A stretch of DNA of 64,000 nucleotides from Ascaphus truei (taxonomy: Eukaryota; Chordata; Amphibia; Anura; Ascaphidae). The notes under the pieces are model-generated. The model worked only from the letters and a program-made list of their open reading frames with translations. It was not told where the DNA came from and did no database searches. The stretch is taken from NCBI GenBank assembly GCA_036426205.1, contig CM071574.1:10508441-10572440 (forward strand). The letters run 5' to 3'. Positions within the stretch are counted from its first letter, which is position 1. Each line of letters begins with the position of its first letter. The position numbers were made by a program, and so were the translations under genes. Of this stretch, positions 23,120 through 34,329 are shown one piece after another.

Positions 23120-23400
23120 TGTATCTAAACATATTTCGATTGCTGGCGAGATATGCGCCGGGAGAGGCTGCTCTCTCTGTGCAGCTCTCTCTGTGCAGCT
23201 CTCTCTGAAGCTGGAAGAAATCACCGGGTAAGCTCTTTCCAGAGAGGCGATCATCACGTCGCCGGCTACTCGTCCGCTTTGGGAATTTTGCTATCACAGG
23301 TAATCGACGTTTTCTAAATACTGAGATAGCAACGCTCACAAAACTGGCGGCATAAATGGCCAAGCGTTTTTTTAATAAAAATAGAATTTTTATAGAATAG
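23120..23400. repeat. Body of the palindrome-forming repeat family
   Basis: Read on the minus strand, it aligns with 50265-50580: GCGTTGCTATC, GTGATAGCAA, CGAGTAGCCGG, then a GAGAGAG/CTCTCTC stretch, then the AGCAGGGGGTCT arm. It contains three CTCTCTGTGCAG-type tandem units at 23175-23210. Confidence 0.7.
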
Positions 23401-26400
23401 GCCCCATGGACTGACTACTGGATACTTTTCCTGCTGAATCCAATGCCGTAATTAGCAAAACAACAGTGCAAACTAGTGTCCTTTCGACATTTCAGCATCC
23501 TAATTAACCGGGCTAAGAGGCCGCGGGGGGAAGAGGAGGGCTCTGCATGCATCCAAAACCTTCCACCGCCTCCTATCGCTTGAGACGGCTGGCGGGCAGC
23601 AAACAGATCGTGCTCCCGCTATCTGGGCTTTAAATAGCCCATCTTGTAGCCCCACCCCGGAGCTCCCCCACCCACCCAAGCTGGTGGGGCAGAGAGCCAA
23701 GGGAAGGGAGGGGGTGGGCTGGAGATGCGGAGCCTAGCCCCTCAGTCAGGAGGCCCTCGGCTAGGACGCCCTCGGCTAGGAGGCCGCTTTATCACAGTGC
23801 TGGTGATTGTCAAAAGTACTCTGTATCATTCTTTACAATTTTCAATGCTTCAGGATCAAACTGTTATGACGTAAAAGTCAATTAACTCTGGAAGAAATAC
23901 AATTGCATTTTACATAAGTCTGTCTAAACATGCATTAAATAATTGCACAATACATTGTAAAAATATTTGCTTTCTTGATAGTTACCTTTTATGTAAATAA
24001 TTAGAATTGGATGCAAATTGTACAGAGATTGCTCGAGGTCTTTCTAGGCGTGATGTGGCAAAAAGTGGTCCAACAAATAACTCCAAATTTATTAAAGAAA
24101 AATTGGAAGCAGCTGGAGATGTTATAGTGTAATAAGTCTGCTGTTTTCACATCAGTTTTAGAACTGGGATACTTTGGGCCAGAATTAAATACAAATGCTA
24201 AAAAATTGGGTGTCAACATTTGCTTGAAATGTTGCTTACATTTTGCATGCAATTTACTAAAGGTTTCCATATCATGTTTTAGATCCATTATTGTTTCTTA
24301 ACCCACTGCATCAGTAACTTTTTGATTGCATGCAAATCAGCAGAAGGCGATTTTATTATATGCAGCTCATTACCCAACGAGAGTAATTCATAGTAACTAT
24401 AGAGGAGCATTTTGCTGCTTGTCGAGATAGGATGTTTGGATTTGTGAAGTGAAAATAAGAACCCCATGAGGTCTGGAGAAAGCATATATGTATCAAGGTT
24501 ATATTGGTGCCATGCTGATGTGCACCAGATGTATCAATGAAAACATACTCAAAATGATGAAACAAGCACAGAAAGTAATGCTTTCTCACGTGATTGCAAC
24601 TTAAGTCTTGACATTCAATTTAAAGTGCAATATACTGTACGTGCCTAAGAATGTAGGGGATAATTTATTAAAAAATCAGCAAAACTGGGGTAAAACAACT
24701 ATACCAAACTTATCAAGAAAAAACATTTCCATTGAAACCAATATATTTTCATTCATGACACCAATATAGTTTTTCAGACTATCCCACTGGTTGGAGAACA
24801 TTTTAAAATTATTACTACCCATTAGGGGCCAAACTAGTAACTGGTGAGCCCTGGTTCAAGCAAGAAAATAAACACCCCCTGGACCCATGCAGTAGAGTAT
24901 GCAGCGTCTTATCTGGCAACAGAGAGGGCCCACCCCTGTTGCCAACTGTGGAAGTTAGACCTGATTTCTGGTGGGGCCTAGATTCTATGTAAGAACTGCC
25001 TACAGTAGGTGGGCTTTCTCCAGCTCCGGTAATGGCCCTGTACCACAGGTAGGCCCCGTGAGGATGGGGGAGAACAGAGAGTTGGGGCCTGTAGACCTGC
25101 CGGAAGGCTAAAATAGGAGCCAGCACATGGGAGGATGGACCCCTGAAAGACGTTATGTCGGCCCTGGTGCAGCCGAACTGGCTGGACCAGCGGGAGTTCC
25201 GCCACTTCCAACCATCTAGGTAAACTAATGGATATGGTAAATGTATACATGAATATATTTGATTTCTGTGTATTTTAATGGACATGTTTTTCACATTGAA
25301 AGAAGGGCTTGCATTGGGTTTCTAGTAAATATCATTACTCATGTTTCGTAGCATGTCTTCACTAAATTAATATGTTTCAGAGTCCTCCATAAAGGTCATG
25401 CAAAGGTATTTAATTAATTAGTAAATGATTGAAAATAGGCTTTGGTTACTAAAAGCAACCTTATGTAATGTGTGGGCAGCTAAGTGATTGTTAAGTGGGT
25501 TGAAAGTGGTGCTGAACTGATTTAAACATTTGTAATGGCTTTCATTGTACACTGCAAAAAGATTATTCATAATATCCAGTATTAACTTACGAAGTGCCCA
25601 CAAGTATTTTAACTGTACTAAATATTACCAACTGTGATTGGAACTTTGTGTTTAGTAAAAAAATAAAAATAATTTAGTTTGGCAGGAGCTTAATGTAATA
25701 ATTAACCTGTTATTGAAATCACATACAACTAAAAAGATTGATTGACATTACCGTATATGTACAGTATTATGAGACTATAAACTAAATACAAAATAAATTG
25801 AGTACAGAATGTGGTTGTTGAGTATGAAACTACCTTTTAATTTATGGACAGTCTTAGCACCCAGTATGTGGAAATCTTTTTTCGTGAGGCAAACTCTTCT
25901 GGAATATGTATGCATTTACATATCGTGTAGCTCAGTCTTATATTGAGCTCTTTGAGTCAGGACAGATACTGTGAAAGGCCTGGGAAGTCCCAGAAGACCA
26001 GAAGAAGTAGCAGGGGCAACATCATGTCTGAAGATAGAGAAAAAAGAAGACATCTTTAAAGAAAATAAGAAGAAATTCTCAATGGAGACTGGTGGATGGA
26101 ATAGGATACAAAAAAGACCATTGGCCTGGATTAAAAGTTAGCTCATTTTAATTTATTTTTTATGTGCTTCAATACATTTTTACAGCTTTCGTCTTTTTCT
26201 ATTTTTCACTTTGCTACCGTCCTTGAATTAATTTTCATTTTTTTTGGACCTTGAATTTTTATTGGCCATCGGCTGGGATTGTTTCCTGTTTTTTTTTTTA
26301 AATGTTGGGCATTGGTCCTTTATTACATTATTATCTTGTTGCCCCTAAGGATGAAGAGGATAACCTTCATCCCGGCTGGGATAGGTAATACATTGATTTA

Positions 26401-26540
26401 TTTAGGTGTACATTGATTGTCAATGTGGCTATCTAGGTCCCCACTATGGCTTCCAAGGGGTTAATACACAGGTCATGGTAAATTATTTGGCATGGTCCAT
26501 AGTATTCCCTGTGGCTTCCTATAAAGCTACAGACGAGCCA
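23401..26540. other. Mostly intronic sequence, nothing clearly recognised
   Basis: 23500-23790 is GC-rich with a short tandem (AGGAGGCCCTCGGCT-type) near 23750. 24820-25220 is a GC-moderate block that may be an old non-autonomous repeat. The remainder is AT-rich. The short frames show no protein family. Confidence 0.45.
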
Positions 26541-26564
26541 ACGAGTATTCTAAAACTTGCCTTA

Positions 26565-26800
26565 AACTTGCCTTAAACTCGCCAGGTACATGCTGGGTAC
26601 ATGCTGCGCACATTTCAGTGACATTTCTGCAGAGGCTAATGGCCCATCGGATTAACACAGCAGGGGTTCCAGGCAGTCCCATTCAGTTTGAATCTGACTG
26701 CCAGGGACCCCCGCTGTTAATCCGATGGGCCATTAGTCTGTCTGCAGAAATGTGTGAAATGTTGCAGCACGTACCCAGCATGCACCCAGCATGTGATAAA
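26565..26800. mobile_element. Fold-back MITE, second copy
   Basis: The palindrome arms 26621-26680 and 26695-26753 share GGCCCATCGGATTAACACAG with the inverted CTGTTAATCCGATGGGCC. It is the same family as 6680-6960, with matching centre ATTCAGTTTGAAT and CAGGGACCCCCGCTGTTAAT. Confidence 0.8.
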
Positions 26801-27553
26801 GGGAAAAAGTGATCTGCGCTCAAAAAATTGTGATATTGTGCTCTTAGTCATCTAAGTGATTAAATAAACAATGATAACCTGTTTACAAAAAAGGGAGATT
26901 ATGCTGCTGCGCTCGTGGTACCGCTCCACAACCGAACTAGTGCAAAAACAAAAAGAGAGACAGCGCAAAAAAACTCATTGTGCAATATATAAACAAAATT
27001 GTATTGGTAAACTGGTAAGTATCACACGTACATCAATATGGTAAAAATTAGGCAGGACATGTTATGGACATGTTACCACTCTCTGCTCTGGATAGGGGTC
27101 ACCCGGATCAGCTCACTTCCCGCAGGTTCCGTGGAACAATTGTAGACCGTATGGTAGATCAGCCTGGCAAGATGCAGACACAGCGATCGCCGTCACAGGG
27201 GAACTGCTGCCACAAAGGAAGAAACTACTCCGGTTCCAGCCACCGCAGTAGGGAGTCTCACAACTGGCAAATAACTCCTCAATCGCCAGCTGCAGGTACA
27301 GTGACCACCGCCACACAGGAAGAAACTGCTCCGGCTCTAACCACCGCAACGGGGGAGCCTCACAACAGGCAACTCACTCCTCGAACGCCAGACGCACACC
27401 AGTGACGTCACCAGCAGCGTCAGCGTCAGCGTAGGATCAGTGTCGCATGCGAATGAGTCATCATGTGGGGGAGATGGGAGTCCCGCAAATGTCCAGAGTT
27501 ACTGATAGACACAAATAAATGGCATAAAAACCTCCAATAGATAAAAAGTGAAT

Positions 27554-27625
27554 GCGCCCTCAATCCAACGCGTTTCGTGAATAAAACACTTCGTCAGGGA
27601 ATGGAGGATTTGTTGAAGGGGGCGC
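27554..27625 (-). ncRNA. Hammerhead-like ribozyme with extended stem I
   Basis: On the minus strand: stem I 5' side running into AUUCC, core CUGACGA (27597-27591), extra A, stem II GUG/CAC with a UUUUAUU loop, GAAA, palindrome ACGCGU, U, then GGAUUGAGG pairing back with CCUCCAUUCC (8 of 10, including one wobble). A further GCGC/GCGC pairing can extend stem I. Confidence 0.6.
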
Positions 27626-27860
27626 TTCATATATCCACAGTCCTCTTATGATTGGCTGATGACTGAAAGTCCAGCCTCTCTCGTGGGAGGTACATTTTGG
27701 ATTGCAAGTACTTAATTGATAAACATACATAAAATACACAAATTATTTATTAAATTAAAACATACTTGCGGTGTTACTAGAAGATAAAAAACATATATTA
27801 GTATTAAAATAAGAAACACATAATTAATTATCGGTAAACTGATCTAAATATGATAATGAT

Positions 27861-27900
27861 ACACGAAACGCGTTGGATTGAGGGCGCATTCACTTTTTAC
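27861..27900 (+). repeat. Inverted copy of the hammerhead 3' half
   Basis: CACGAAACGCGTTGGATTGAGG and the following GCGCATTCACTTTTTA are the exact reverse complement of 27543-27582. It lacks the CUGANGA half, so it is not a ribozyme by itself. Confidence 0.85.
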
Positions 27901-28290
27901 CTCTTACTGTCACATCCACGACCCGAAAACAAAGCTTTAATAAAGGCTTTATTTCCCTCATTAACTTTAACACTGCTGAGGATATGCATTGAGGTGGTCC
28001 CCACCACTTTTGCATATTATTAGCACAGACATCCGTTAAAGTTAACGGCAGACCATCGTTACATAAACATGGCACTTAAGACTGGATTAATAAGCTTTGT
28101 GGGTGTCCGTTAACACGTAACGATATGTTAACTGAAGTTAGCGTATCAAGTATTTAACGGCCTTCTGAGGATCTACCTCTACGATTGATGTGTTGATCCA
28201 TTAAATGTATCGAAGCACACAAAAGCTCTGTTGTTGACTTAACAAGGTGTTAACTTCAAGCTACGTCACACAGTCCTTATTGGGTCCAGA
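27901..28290. other. Intergenic sequence before the Harbinger element
   Basis: Contains inverted GTTAAAGTTAACGG-like words at 27960-28050 and 28108-28160, possibly an old DNA-transposon remnant. No termini defined. Confidence 0.3.
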
Positions 28291-28294
28291 ACTA

Positions 28295-28598
28295 GGGCTC
28301 TATGCAGTAAGCGCCGAAAAAGTGCAATCGCCAAGGGTACCTTATCGGCATGATTCTGCCGATTTTCCCTCTCCGTATGCAATAAGTGCCAAATCCCTTC
28401 CGAATCAAGCCGAAAACATTTGCTCCCACTCTGCCGATGATTTGCCGATCACACACAGGTGTATCAGCGTGCATGACAAGGTGGTGTTAGGTTCCCCAAT
28501 TAAACTTCTTGCTGAATCTGCCGAAGCAAGCATGTTTTGGATTGAGCAGCCCATTTAAAGGCAGCGTGTATTTTTATTCATTCTCTGTGTTGTTGAGA

Positions 28599-28631
<33 letters not shown>

Positions 28632-28660
28632 CTTGCCGATTTACATATTTCATATTGACT
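28295..28660. promoter_or_regulatory. Harbinger left TIR and subterminal TGCCGAT cluster
   Basis: After the TIR, TGCCGA/ATCGGCA motifs occur at about 28347, 28364, 28433, 28442, 28518 and 28635. The same motif is dense at the other end (43450-43680). In Harbinger elements subterminal repeats are bound by the transposase and the MYB-like protein; that role here is inferred. Confidence 0.65.
28594..28630 (+). repeat. (GA)n/(CA)n microsatellite
   Basis: A pure GA run followed by CACACACA, just upstream of the MYB-like gene. Confidence 0.9.
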
Positions 28661-29967
28661 GAGACAGTTGTGGTGTATTGTGAGAGGTTTGTCCTGTGTT
28701 GTTTTGTTTACATCTTTGTCTTGTTTTCACTTTGTAAGTGTTCAATGCGATTGTCTTTAAATTTCTTTTCTGTTCTTTGTGAGTGCTAGAGGTATGGCCG
28801 CAAGACGTGGGAAGAGTGATGCTGGTGTGAGTGGTACTGGTAGTCGTGTGAGTACGCATCTGAGTGAACGTAGGATTCAGGGGAGGGCTGTTGCTGCGAG
28901 TGCGAATGGTGTTGCTGGGAGTGCGAGTGGTGTTGCTGTGAGTGCGAGTGCTGCTGGTGGCTCTGTTGCTGGTGCTGCTGGGGTGTCTGGTGGTGGGGTG
29001 GTTGCTGGTGGCCTGCTTTTGGAGTCTCTTCCATTGGAAGGAGAGTCCAGTCAGCAGCAGCCAAGCTCTGGGCCTGCACGTATTCGGAAGAAACGTGTGG
29101 AGCGGCCACGTAATCCTCGGTTCAATGAAGAGGAAAACACAGTTCTTGCCACAGGGATTCTGGAGCACTATGACTGTCTGTATGGGCATATACTAGGTAA
29201 GTCTATCTTTGCATTGATTCTTTAAAGACATGTTATCCTAGGTCATGTGAGATGTCTTAATATCAAAATATTATTCTATAATATCTATCAATTAAACTTA
29301 ATTGTTACACACATATTCCTTCATGCTTTAGAACGACCATAACAATCAGTCTAAAAATGTTGCCAAAGTTCATACAATATTCATGCAAGCTTCCTTACAT
29401 TTGTATGTTTACACGAAAATGCTCATGTGGTACACATATTACACCTAAAGCAGCATGTTTGGTATCTCTTGGAACAGGTAGCAGTTTAGGAAACTGATCG
29501 TTTTTATAATAATAATTAACGTCATATATTTTGTATGTATTTCAAGGGCGGATAAGTTCAGCATCAAAAAAAGAAATGTGGGATCAAATAACCTTGGCTG
29601 TGTCTGCGTGTGGGAATCATGTCAGGGACCGGGCGAATTGTCGGAAGAGATTCGATGATATCAGGGCAAACTTAAAGAAAAAAATACAAGCACAACCGAT
29701 GCATGCTTCTGGCACTGGAGGTCGGCCGCCAGCACAATCTCTAATCTTAACACCATTGGAGGAGCAGATGCGGGAAAAATTTCTTCCTGTCGTCGTGGGG
29801 GGTTTGCCCGGGGACAGAGATATCGGAATTTATCCGGCTCCATTTCCACCAGGTGACAAATGTTACTGTACTAGGCGTGTCGTAGGTTACAGTTCTTATC
29901 TATATTTCCGCAGCTACTTATACTTTCTTCCCAATATAAGCATACCTACATATATATATCTGTATAT

Positions 29968-29974
29968 ATGTCTC

Positions 29975-30027
<53 letters not shown>
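29968..30027 (+). repeat. (CTAT)n microsatellite
   Basis: About 13 tetranucleotide units in intron 2 of the MYB-like gene. Confidence 0.95.
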
Positions 30028-30067
30028 ATTTATAGCTAGTTGTCCAACAAAAAGTAAAAATTAATAT

Positions 30068-30240
30068 ATATGGTGGCAAAAGGTGGCACTGAGTGCCCAT
30101 TTACATGTCATTTCCCAGCATCCCTTGCTGCAGTGGAAGCGCTGTATGCTGGCCGATAATGGGGAAAGACAGGGTTGCAGACCTGTCTAAGACATACAAA
30201 TGAGCATACAGCAATATTTACAGTTGCTATATATATATAT
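30068..30240 (+). mobile_element. Truncated, inverted copy of the ~400-bp hammerhead repeat
   Basis: Carries CCCAGCATCCCTTGCTGCAG, GACAGGGTTGCAGACCTGTC and CAGCAATATTTACAGTTGC, the reverse complement of the unit in 35819-36952. The hammerhead part is missing. It lies in the MYB-gene intron, between microsatellites. Confidence 0.75.
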
Positions 30241-32394
30241 ACATAAATTAGTGATAATCTATGTTACACCTATAAACAGGCCATTACTGCCTCATCAAGT
30301 CTGGCATGGAAGATAGTGCATTCAAAGGCGAACATTCATAATTTGCACAAACACATTTCGTTATGTTTAATTAAAGATTTTTTTTCGCTTCATGTAGTAT
30401 ACTGAGAGCATAAATAGGAACATGTACCATATGGCACTTAATTGTGTTCATATGTAGCTCACTTCAGATTTGTCTTTCGCTTATGTACCGGTGTGTGAAA
30501 CTAGCTACATTTATTATGTAATCACAGCATAGAGGAGAACACAGGGGTGGGGTTGGGCATCGAGCCAGATCACAGGGTCATGTTACGGTCAAGTCTTGTG
30601 GGACGCCTTACAGGTGGTAGAAACAAATAAAAGGTCAGGGTGCTGTCACGTCTTGGGGGAGGGACTACAGTTGTTAGAAGCTGACAAGGTGAACAGAAGT
30701 TCATCACATTCATTTGAAATGGTAATTCTATAAAAACTTTCACCCACCAGGCCACTATATATGAAAACGTACGTTACTCATTCGTTCACTCATATCTTCT
30801 TTTAACCTTATAGATACGCCACATTGTCATACCAGTAGCATCTCTGAGCGACACACTAAATGTGTTGATGAGTGTCAGCCACATTGAGCGCTATACCTGC
30901 TTCTCTTAAATGTTCGGACAGATCTCTAAACACATTTATACACATTTCCACAATTAGGTACTGAATTATAAGCAAAGTCAACTTTGCTGGCATGGTAGTG
31001 ATGTACATTATTATTGTTAGAGTACTACACAACATATGCAGTGTATGTCCAACAGAACACTTAATTTTACAACGCATTCCTGCATGAACATTGTATGTTG
31101 TATGCTTTTTACAATAAATGTGCCAATTAGGTTCACATGTACATTGATGTTAAGATGGATAATGTACAGCTTGGCAGAAACATATTGTCATTTCATTATG
31201 TGATGCTGATATTTAGCCATAAATACTCCCACTACACAAACTTTATGTTAATTATGTACACATGTCAATAAAATTCTTATGTTATTCTTCTATATAGTTG
31301 CTCCTGAAGCTCATGTGTCACCTGACACTGAACATGTCTCATCACCTGGCTCATCCAGCTCATCATCAAGCATGGAAGATGAGTGTATGAGGTGCAGCAC
31401 ATCTAATGTGTGCATTTCTAGATGTTAATTTGCCATGCTAAATAAATGCCTTTCACATGTAATTAATTTCACATCAGTTATTGTCACAGAATATGTAGTT
31501 TTTCATGACAACATCTATTGTGTGTGTTGTAAACTATCAGCTAGGAGTTGTGAGGTTACAACAACCTTTCATTCATTCTTCTTTCACACTGAGTCAAAAC
31601 ATAATTGTTACTTCAAGCATAAACTTTTAAATAGACACAAATTAAAAATTATGGAAACATGTTATGTGTTACACTGTGAGAACAACTCTCATTATATTGA
31701 AAAAAAAGTGAAAGTTCCATGGCAGTTCATAATGTCTTTCTTTATTTGTAGAAGCAGATGTTGCCAATCAAGGACAAATTCACTCAAGTGACCATGAAGA
31801 TGTTCCCACTCGTGGATTAACCCAGCATTCAACTCCTCCTGCTCGTGACACCTACTCAGCTATTGCAGCTTCTAAAGAAAGAATCTTGGGTGAAGAAAAT
31901 CGTCGCCATTCTGAAATGATGTCAGTGCTTGAAAGGATGATATCACCGCAGGAAAGGACAATATCACAAATGTTACAAATTGAAAGAGTCATCATCCAAG
32001 TTCCTAAAGAAATACAAAATTTAAACAGGACATTACAAGCAATAGTTGTGAATCCAAGCCAAGCAAATCAGTTGCAAATTACTGCTAGAGAACAACAATT
32101 CCACTTTACCCCACCTGAGGATGGATCTTTACATGCTGCTACTTTTTCATCAGTTCTTCATTCCCCAGTTGTGCATGATACCGGTACAGTAGATGCAAGT
32201 TCTGTGCAGGTCCCTGTCAACATCCAACCGCTTACATCTGTTCAAAATCAGGAACGGACACCTACAAATGAGACACGAAAAAGAAAGTTCGGGCAACAAT
32301 TACTACTAACCAGCTTTTGGAAAAAGATTAAAACACCAAAACAAGAAACTGCTCAAACCTCAGTCGTGCAATGTTTAGCAACTGGTTCTTAACT

Positions 32395-32690
32395 GCCACA
32401 GCCCACACCCTGTGCCCCTGAAGTGCCACAGCCCACACCCAGTGCCACTGAAGTGCAAAAGCCCACACCCAGTGCCACTGAAGTGCAACAGCCCACACCC
32501 AGTGCCACTGAAGGGCAACAGCCCACACCCAGTGCCCCTGAAGTGCAACAGCCCACACCCAGTGCCACTGAAATGCCACAGCCCACACCCAGTGCCCCTG
32601 AAGTGCAGCAGCCCACACCCAGTGCCACTGAAGTGCCACAGCCCACACCCAATGCCACAGAACTGCCACAGGCCAGTACAAGTCGTACAG
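32395..32690 (+). repeat. 30-bp coding minisatellite (decapeptide repeat)
   Basis: Ten units of 30 bp, each CAGCCCACACCCAGTGCCACTGAAGTGC-like. In the MYB-gene frame they encode PQPTPSATEV-type decapeptides. The frame stays open to TAA at 32780-32782. Units differ mostly by single substitutions without frame loss. Confidence 0.9.
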
Positions 32691-32782
32691 TTAAGGCCAA
32701 AGTACTTGGCAAATGGAAAAGGCAAACACAACAGCCAACAAGCAGGCCTGTGACTCGCTCTCAAAAGGATAAACAAAAATAA

Positions 32783-33353
32783 ATAATCACATTCACTAAA
32801 TGTGTTGGTGTCCTGGTGGTGTTTACTGCACACTATTTCATGCATAGTGTATGTATTATCATGTACAGATGCTTGCTAACATTCAAGTATGTCCTTGTAC
32901 ACATGAATGTTTAGAAATGTTCACTGACTGAATTAAGGCATATTTAAAAACATATGAATATGTATTAATCATCAGTTGATTAATGGTACAAAATTACACA
33001 CTAGCCATGTTTATAGAAGCTGACATTCACTTAGCTCTTGTTCAAGATGAGATGTATGTGGGTTTGTTTGGTAATGTAGATAGTCATTGCAAGCTAATAT
33101 TATTGACATACAACTTTAAGTAACTATCCATATAACAGCATACATTTTGATGTTGTGTTTTCTGGTGTCTTAACTCTGTAACACATTACTTACCTTAACC
33201 TTCTTTCATAGTTCATAATGTTGGCATGTGATCATGTATGATTTTTGGTTACAATAACAGATCTGTTATTGTGTATGAATATATCTGTAGTCTCTCTGTA
33301 TCTCTATGGATATATGTATACACACACAGTGTGTGAGTGTGTGTGTGTGTATA
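32783..33353. other. Harbinger interior, AT-rich non-coding
   Basis: No coding signal. It ends in GT/TA microsatellite sequence (33325-33361) in which the hAT-like element is inserted. Confidence 0.55.
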
Positions 33354-33404
33354 TATATATACAGTGTTCGACAAATCACACAAAAATCTACTTGCCCAAC
33401 CAAA

Positions 33405-33492
33405 AAATCTACTCGCCCCCTAGTCCCGCCCCCAACTCCGCCCCTAGTCCCGCCCCCAACTCCGCCCATAGTACCGCCCCCAACCCCGCTTT
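33405..33492 (+). repeat. 24-bp tandem repeat (CCCGCCCCCAACTCCGCCCCTAGT)n
   Basis: Three to four units of CGCCCCTAGTCCCGCCCCCA-type sequence. Confidence 0.85.
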
Positions 33493-33537
33493 AAAATAAA
33501 ATATATAAATAAAATACATTTAATAAATTCCTAGTCA

Positions 33538-34130
33538 GAACAACACAGGGAGAGGGGAGGGTGACACAGGGAGAGGGGAGGGTGACACAGGGAGAGGGGA
33601 GGGTGACACAGGGAGAGGGGGAGGGTGACAGGGAGAGGGTGGGTGACACAGGGAGAGGGGGTGACACAGAGAGAGAGTGGGTGACACAGGGAGAGGGTGG
33701 GTGACACAGGGAGAGGGGGACACAGGGAGCGAGGGGGAGGGGGTGGTGACACAGGGGAGAGGGGGAGGGTGACACGGAGAGGGGAGGGTGACACAGGGAG
33801 AGGGGGAGGGTGACACAGGGAGAGGGGGAGGGGGTGCACCAGGAGAGGGAGGGTGACACAGAGGGAGAGGGAGGATGGACACAGGAGGGCGAGGGTTGAC
33901 ACAGGGAGAGGGAGGGAGGTGACACGGGAGAGGGAGAGGGTGGGTACACGGGAGAGGGAGAGAGGGTGGTGACACAGGAGGAGAGGGAGGGTGACACAGG
34001 GAGGGAGGGTGACAGGGAGAGGAGAGGGGTGACACAAGGAGAGGGAGGGTGTCACAGGGAGAGGGGAGGGGTGCACAGGGAGAGGGAGGGTGACACAGGG
34101 GAGAGGGAGAGGAGGGGTGGGGGGGGGACT
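33538..34130 (+). repeat. About 20-bp minisatellite GGGTGACACAGGGAGAGGGG
   Basis: Some 25-28 degenerate units with small length changes. Both strands give long open frames because the unit lacks stops; they are not genes. Confidence 0.92.
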
Positions 34131-34329
34131 GACACACTCCCACTCACTCAGACAACACTCACTCAGACAACTCACAATCACACAATCACCAGTCTGTCAC
34201 TCACCACACACAAACACTCACCAGTAGGCAGGGGGTCGCACATGGCAGCGGGGCCTCGCACGGCAAGAGGGCTCCTGCAAGGGCCCGCCCCCTCCAGAGT
34301 GGGACGCTGATGCCGCAGTATTCACTGAT

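Larger units (their letters stand above)
26805..27900 (-). mobile_element. Hammerhead-bearing Penelope-like/retrozyme-type element
   Basis: Contains a hammerhead-like motif (27554-27625, minus) and an inverted partial copy of the same end at 27861-27900 (plus). The CpG-rich segment 27390-27450 has GTGACGTCAC and GCATGC. The short ORF at 27064-27405 is repetitive and not convincing. No reverse transcriptase is visible, so the element is non-autonomous or truncated. Confidence 0.5.
28794..32782 (+). pseudogene. Harbinger MYB/SANT-like DNA-binding protein gene (4 exons, one internal stop)
   Basis: Proposed exons are 28794-29196, 29547-29852, 31298-31384 and 31755-32782. Every junction is GT-AG and phase 1, and the total is 608 codons. 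The SANT/MYB-like domain spans exons 1-2: RNPRFNEEENTVLATGI, EHYDCLYG, then KEMWDQITLAVSACG and CRKRFDDIRANLKKKI. This is the Myb_DNA-bind_5/NAIF1-like pattern typical of Harbinger accessory proteins, which bind the element ends and help import the transposase. Exon 4 has a helical segment (EMMSVLERM to NLNRTLQAI). An in-frame TAA (32390-32392) precedes a decapeptide-repeat tail. The exon 4 acceptor, AAG at 31752-31754, is the least certain junction. Confidence 0.75.

Noticed and set aside
28650..29189. Minus-strand ORF of 179 codons, Thr/Ser-rich
   Set aside because: Antisense of MYB-like gene exon 1, whose codons lack stops in the complement.
32328..32845. Minus-strand ORFs reading GTGCGLWHFS and WHWVWAVAL repeats
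   Set aside because: Antisense of the 30-bp coding repeat of the MYB-like gene.
33491..34310. Overlapping ORFs of 114-216 codons
   Set aside because: The 20-bp minisatellite lacks stop codons in several frames; identical peptide motifs appear in all frames.
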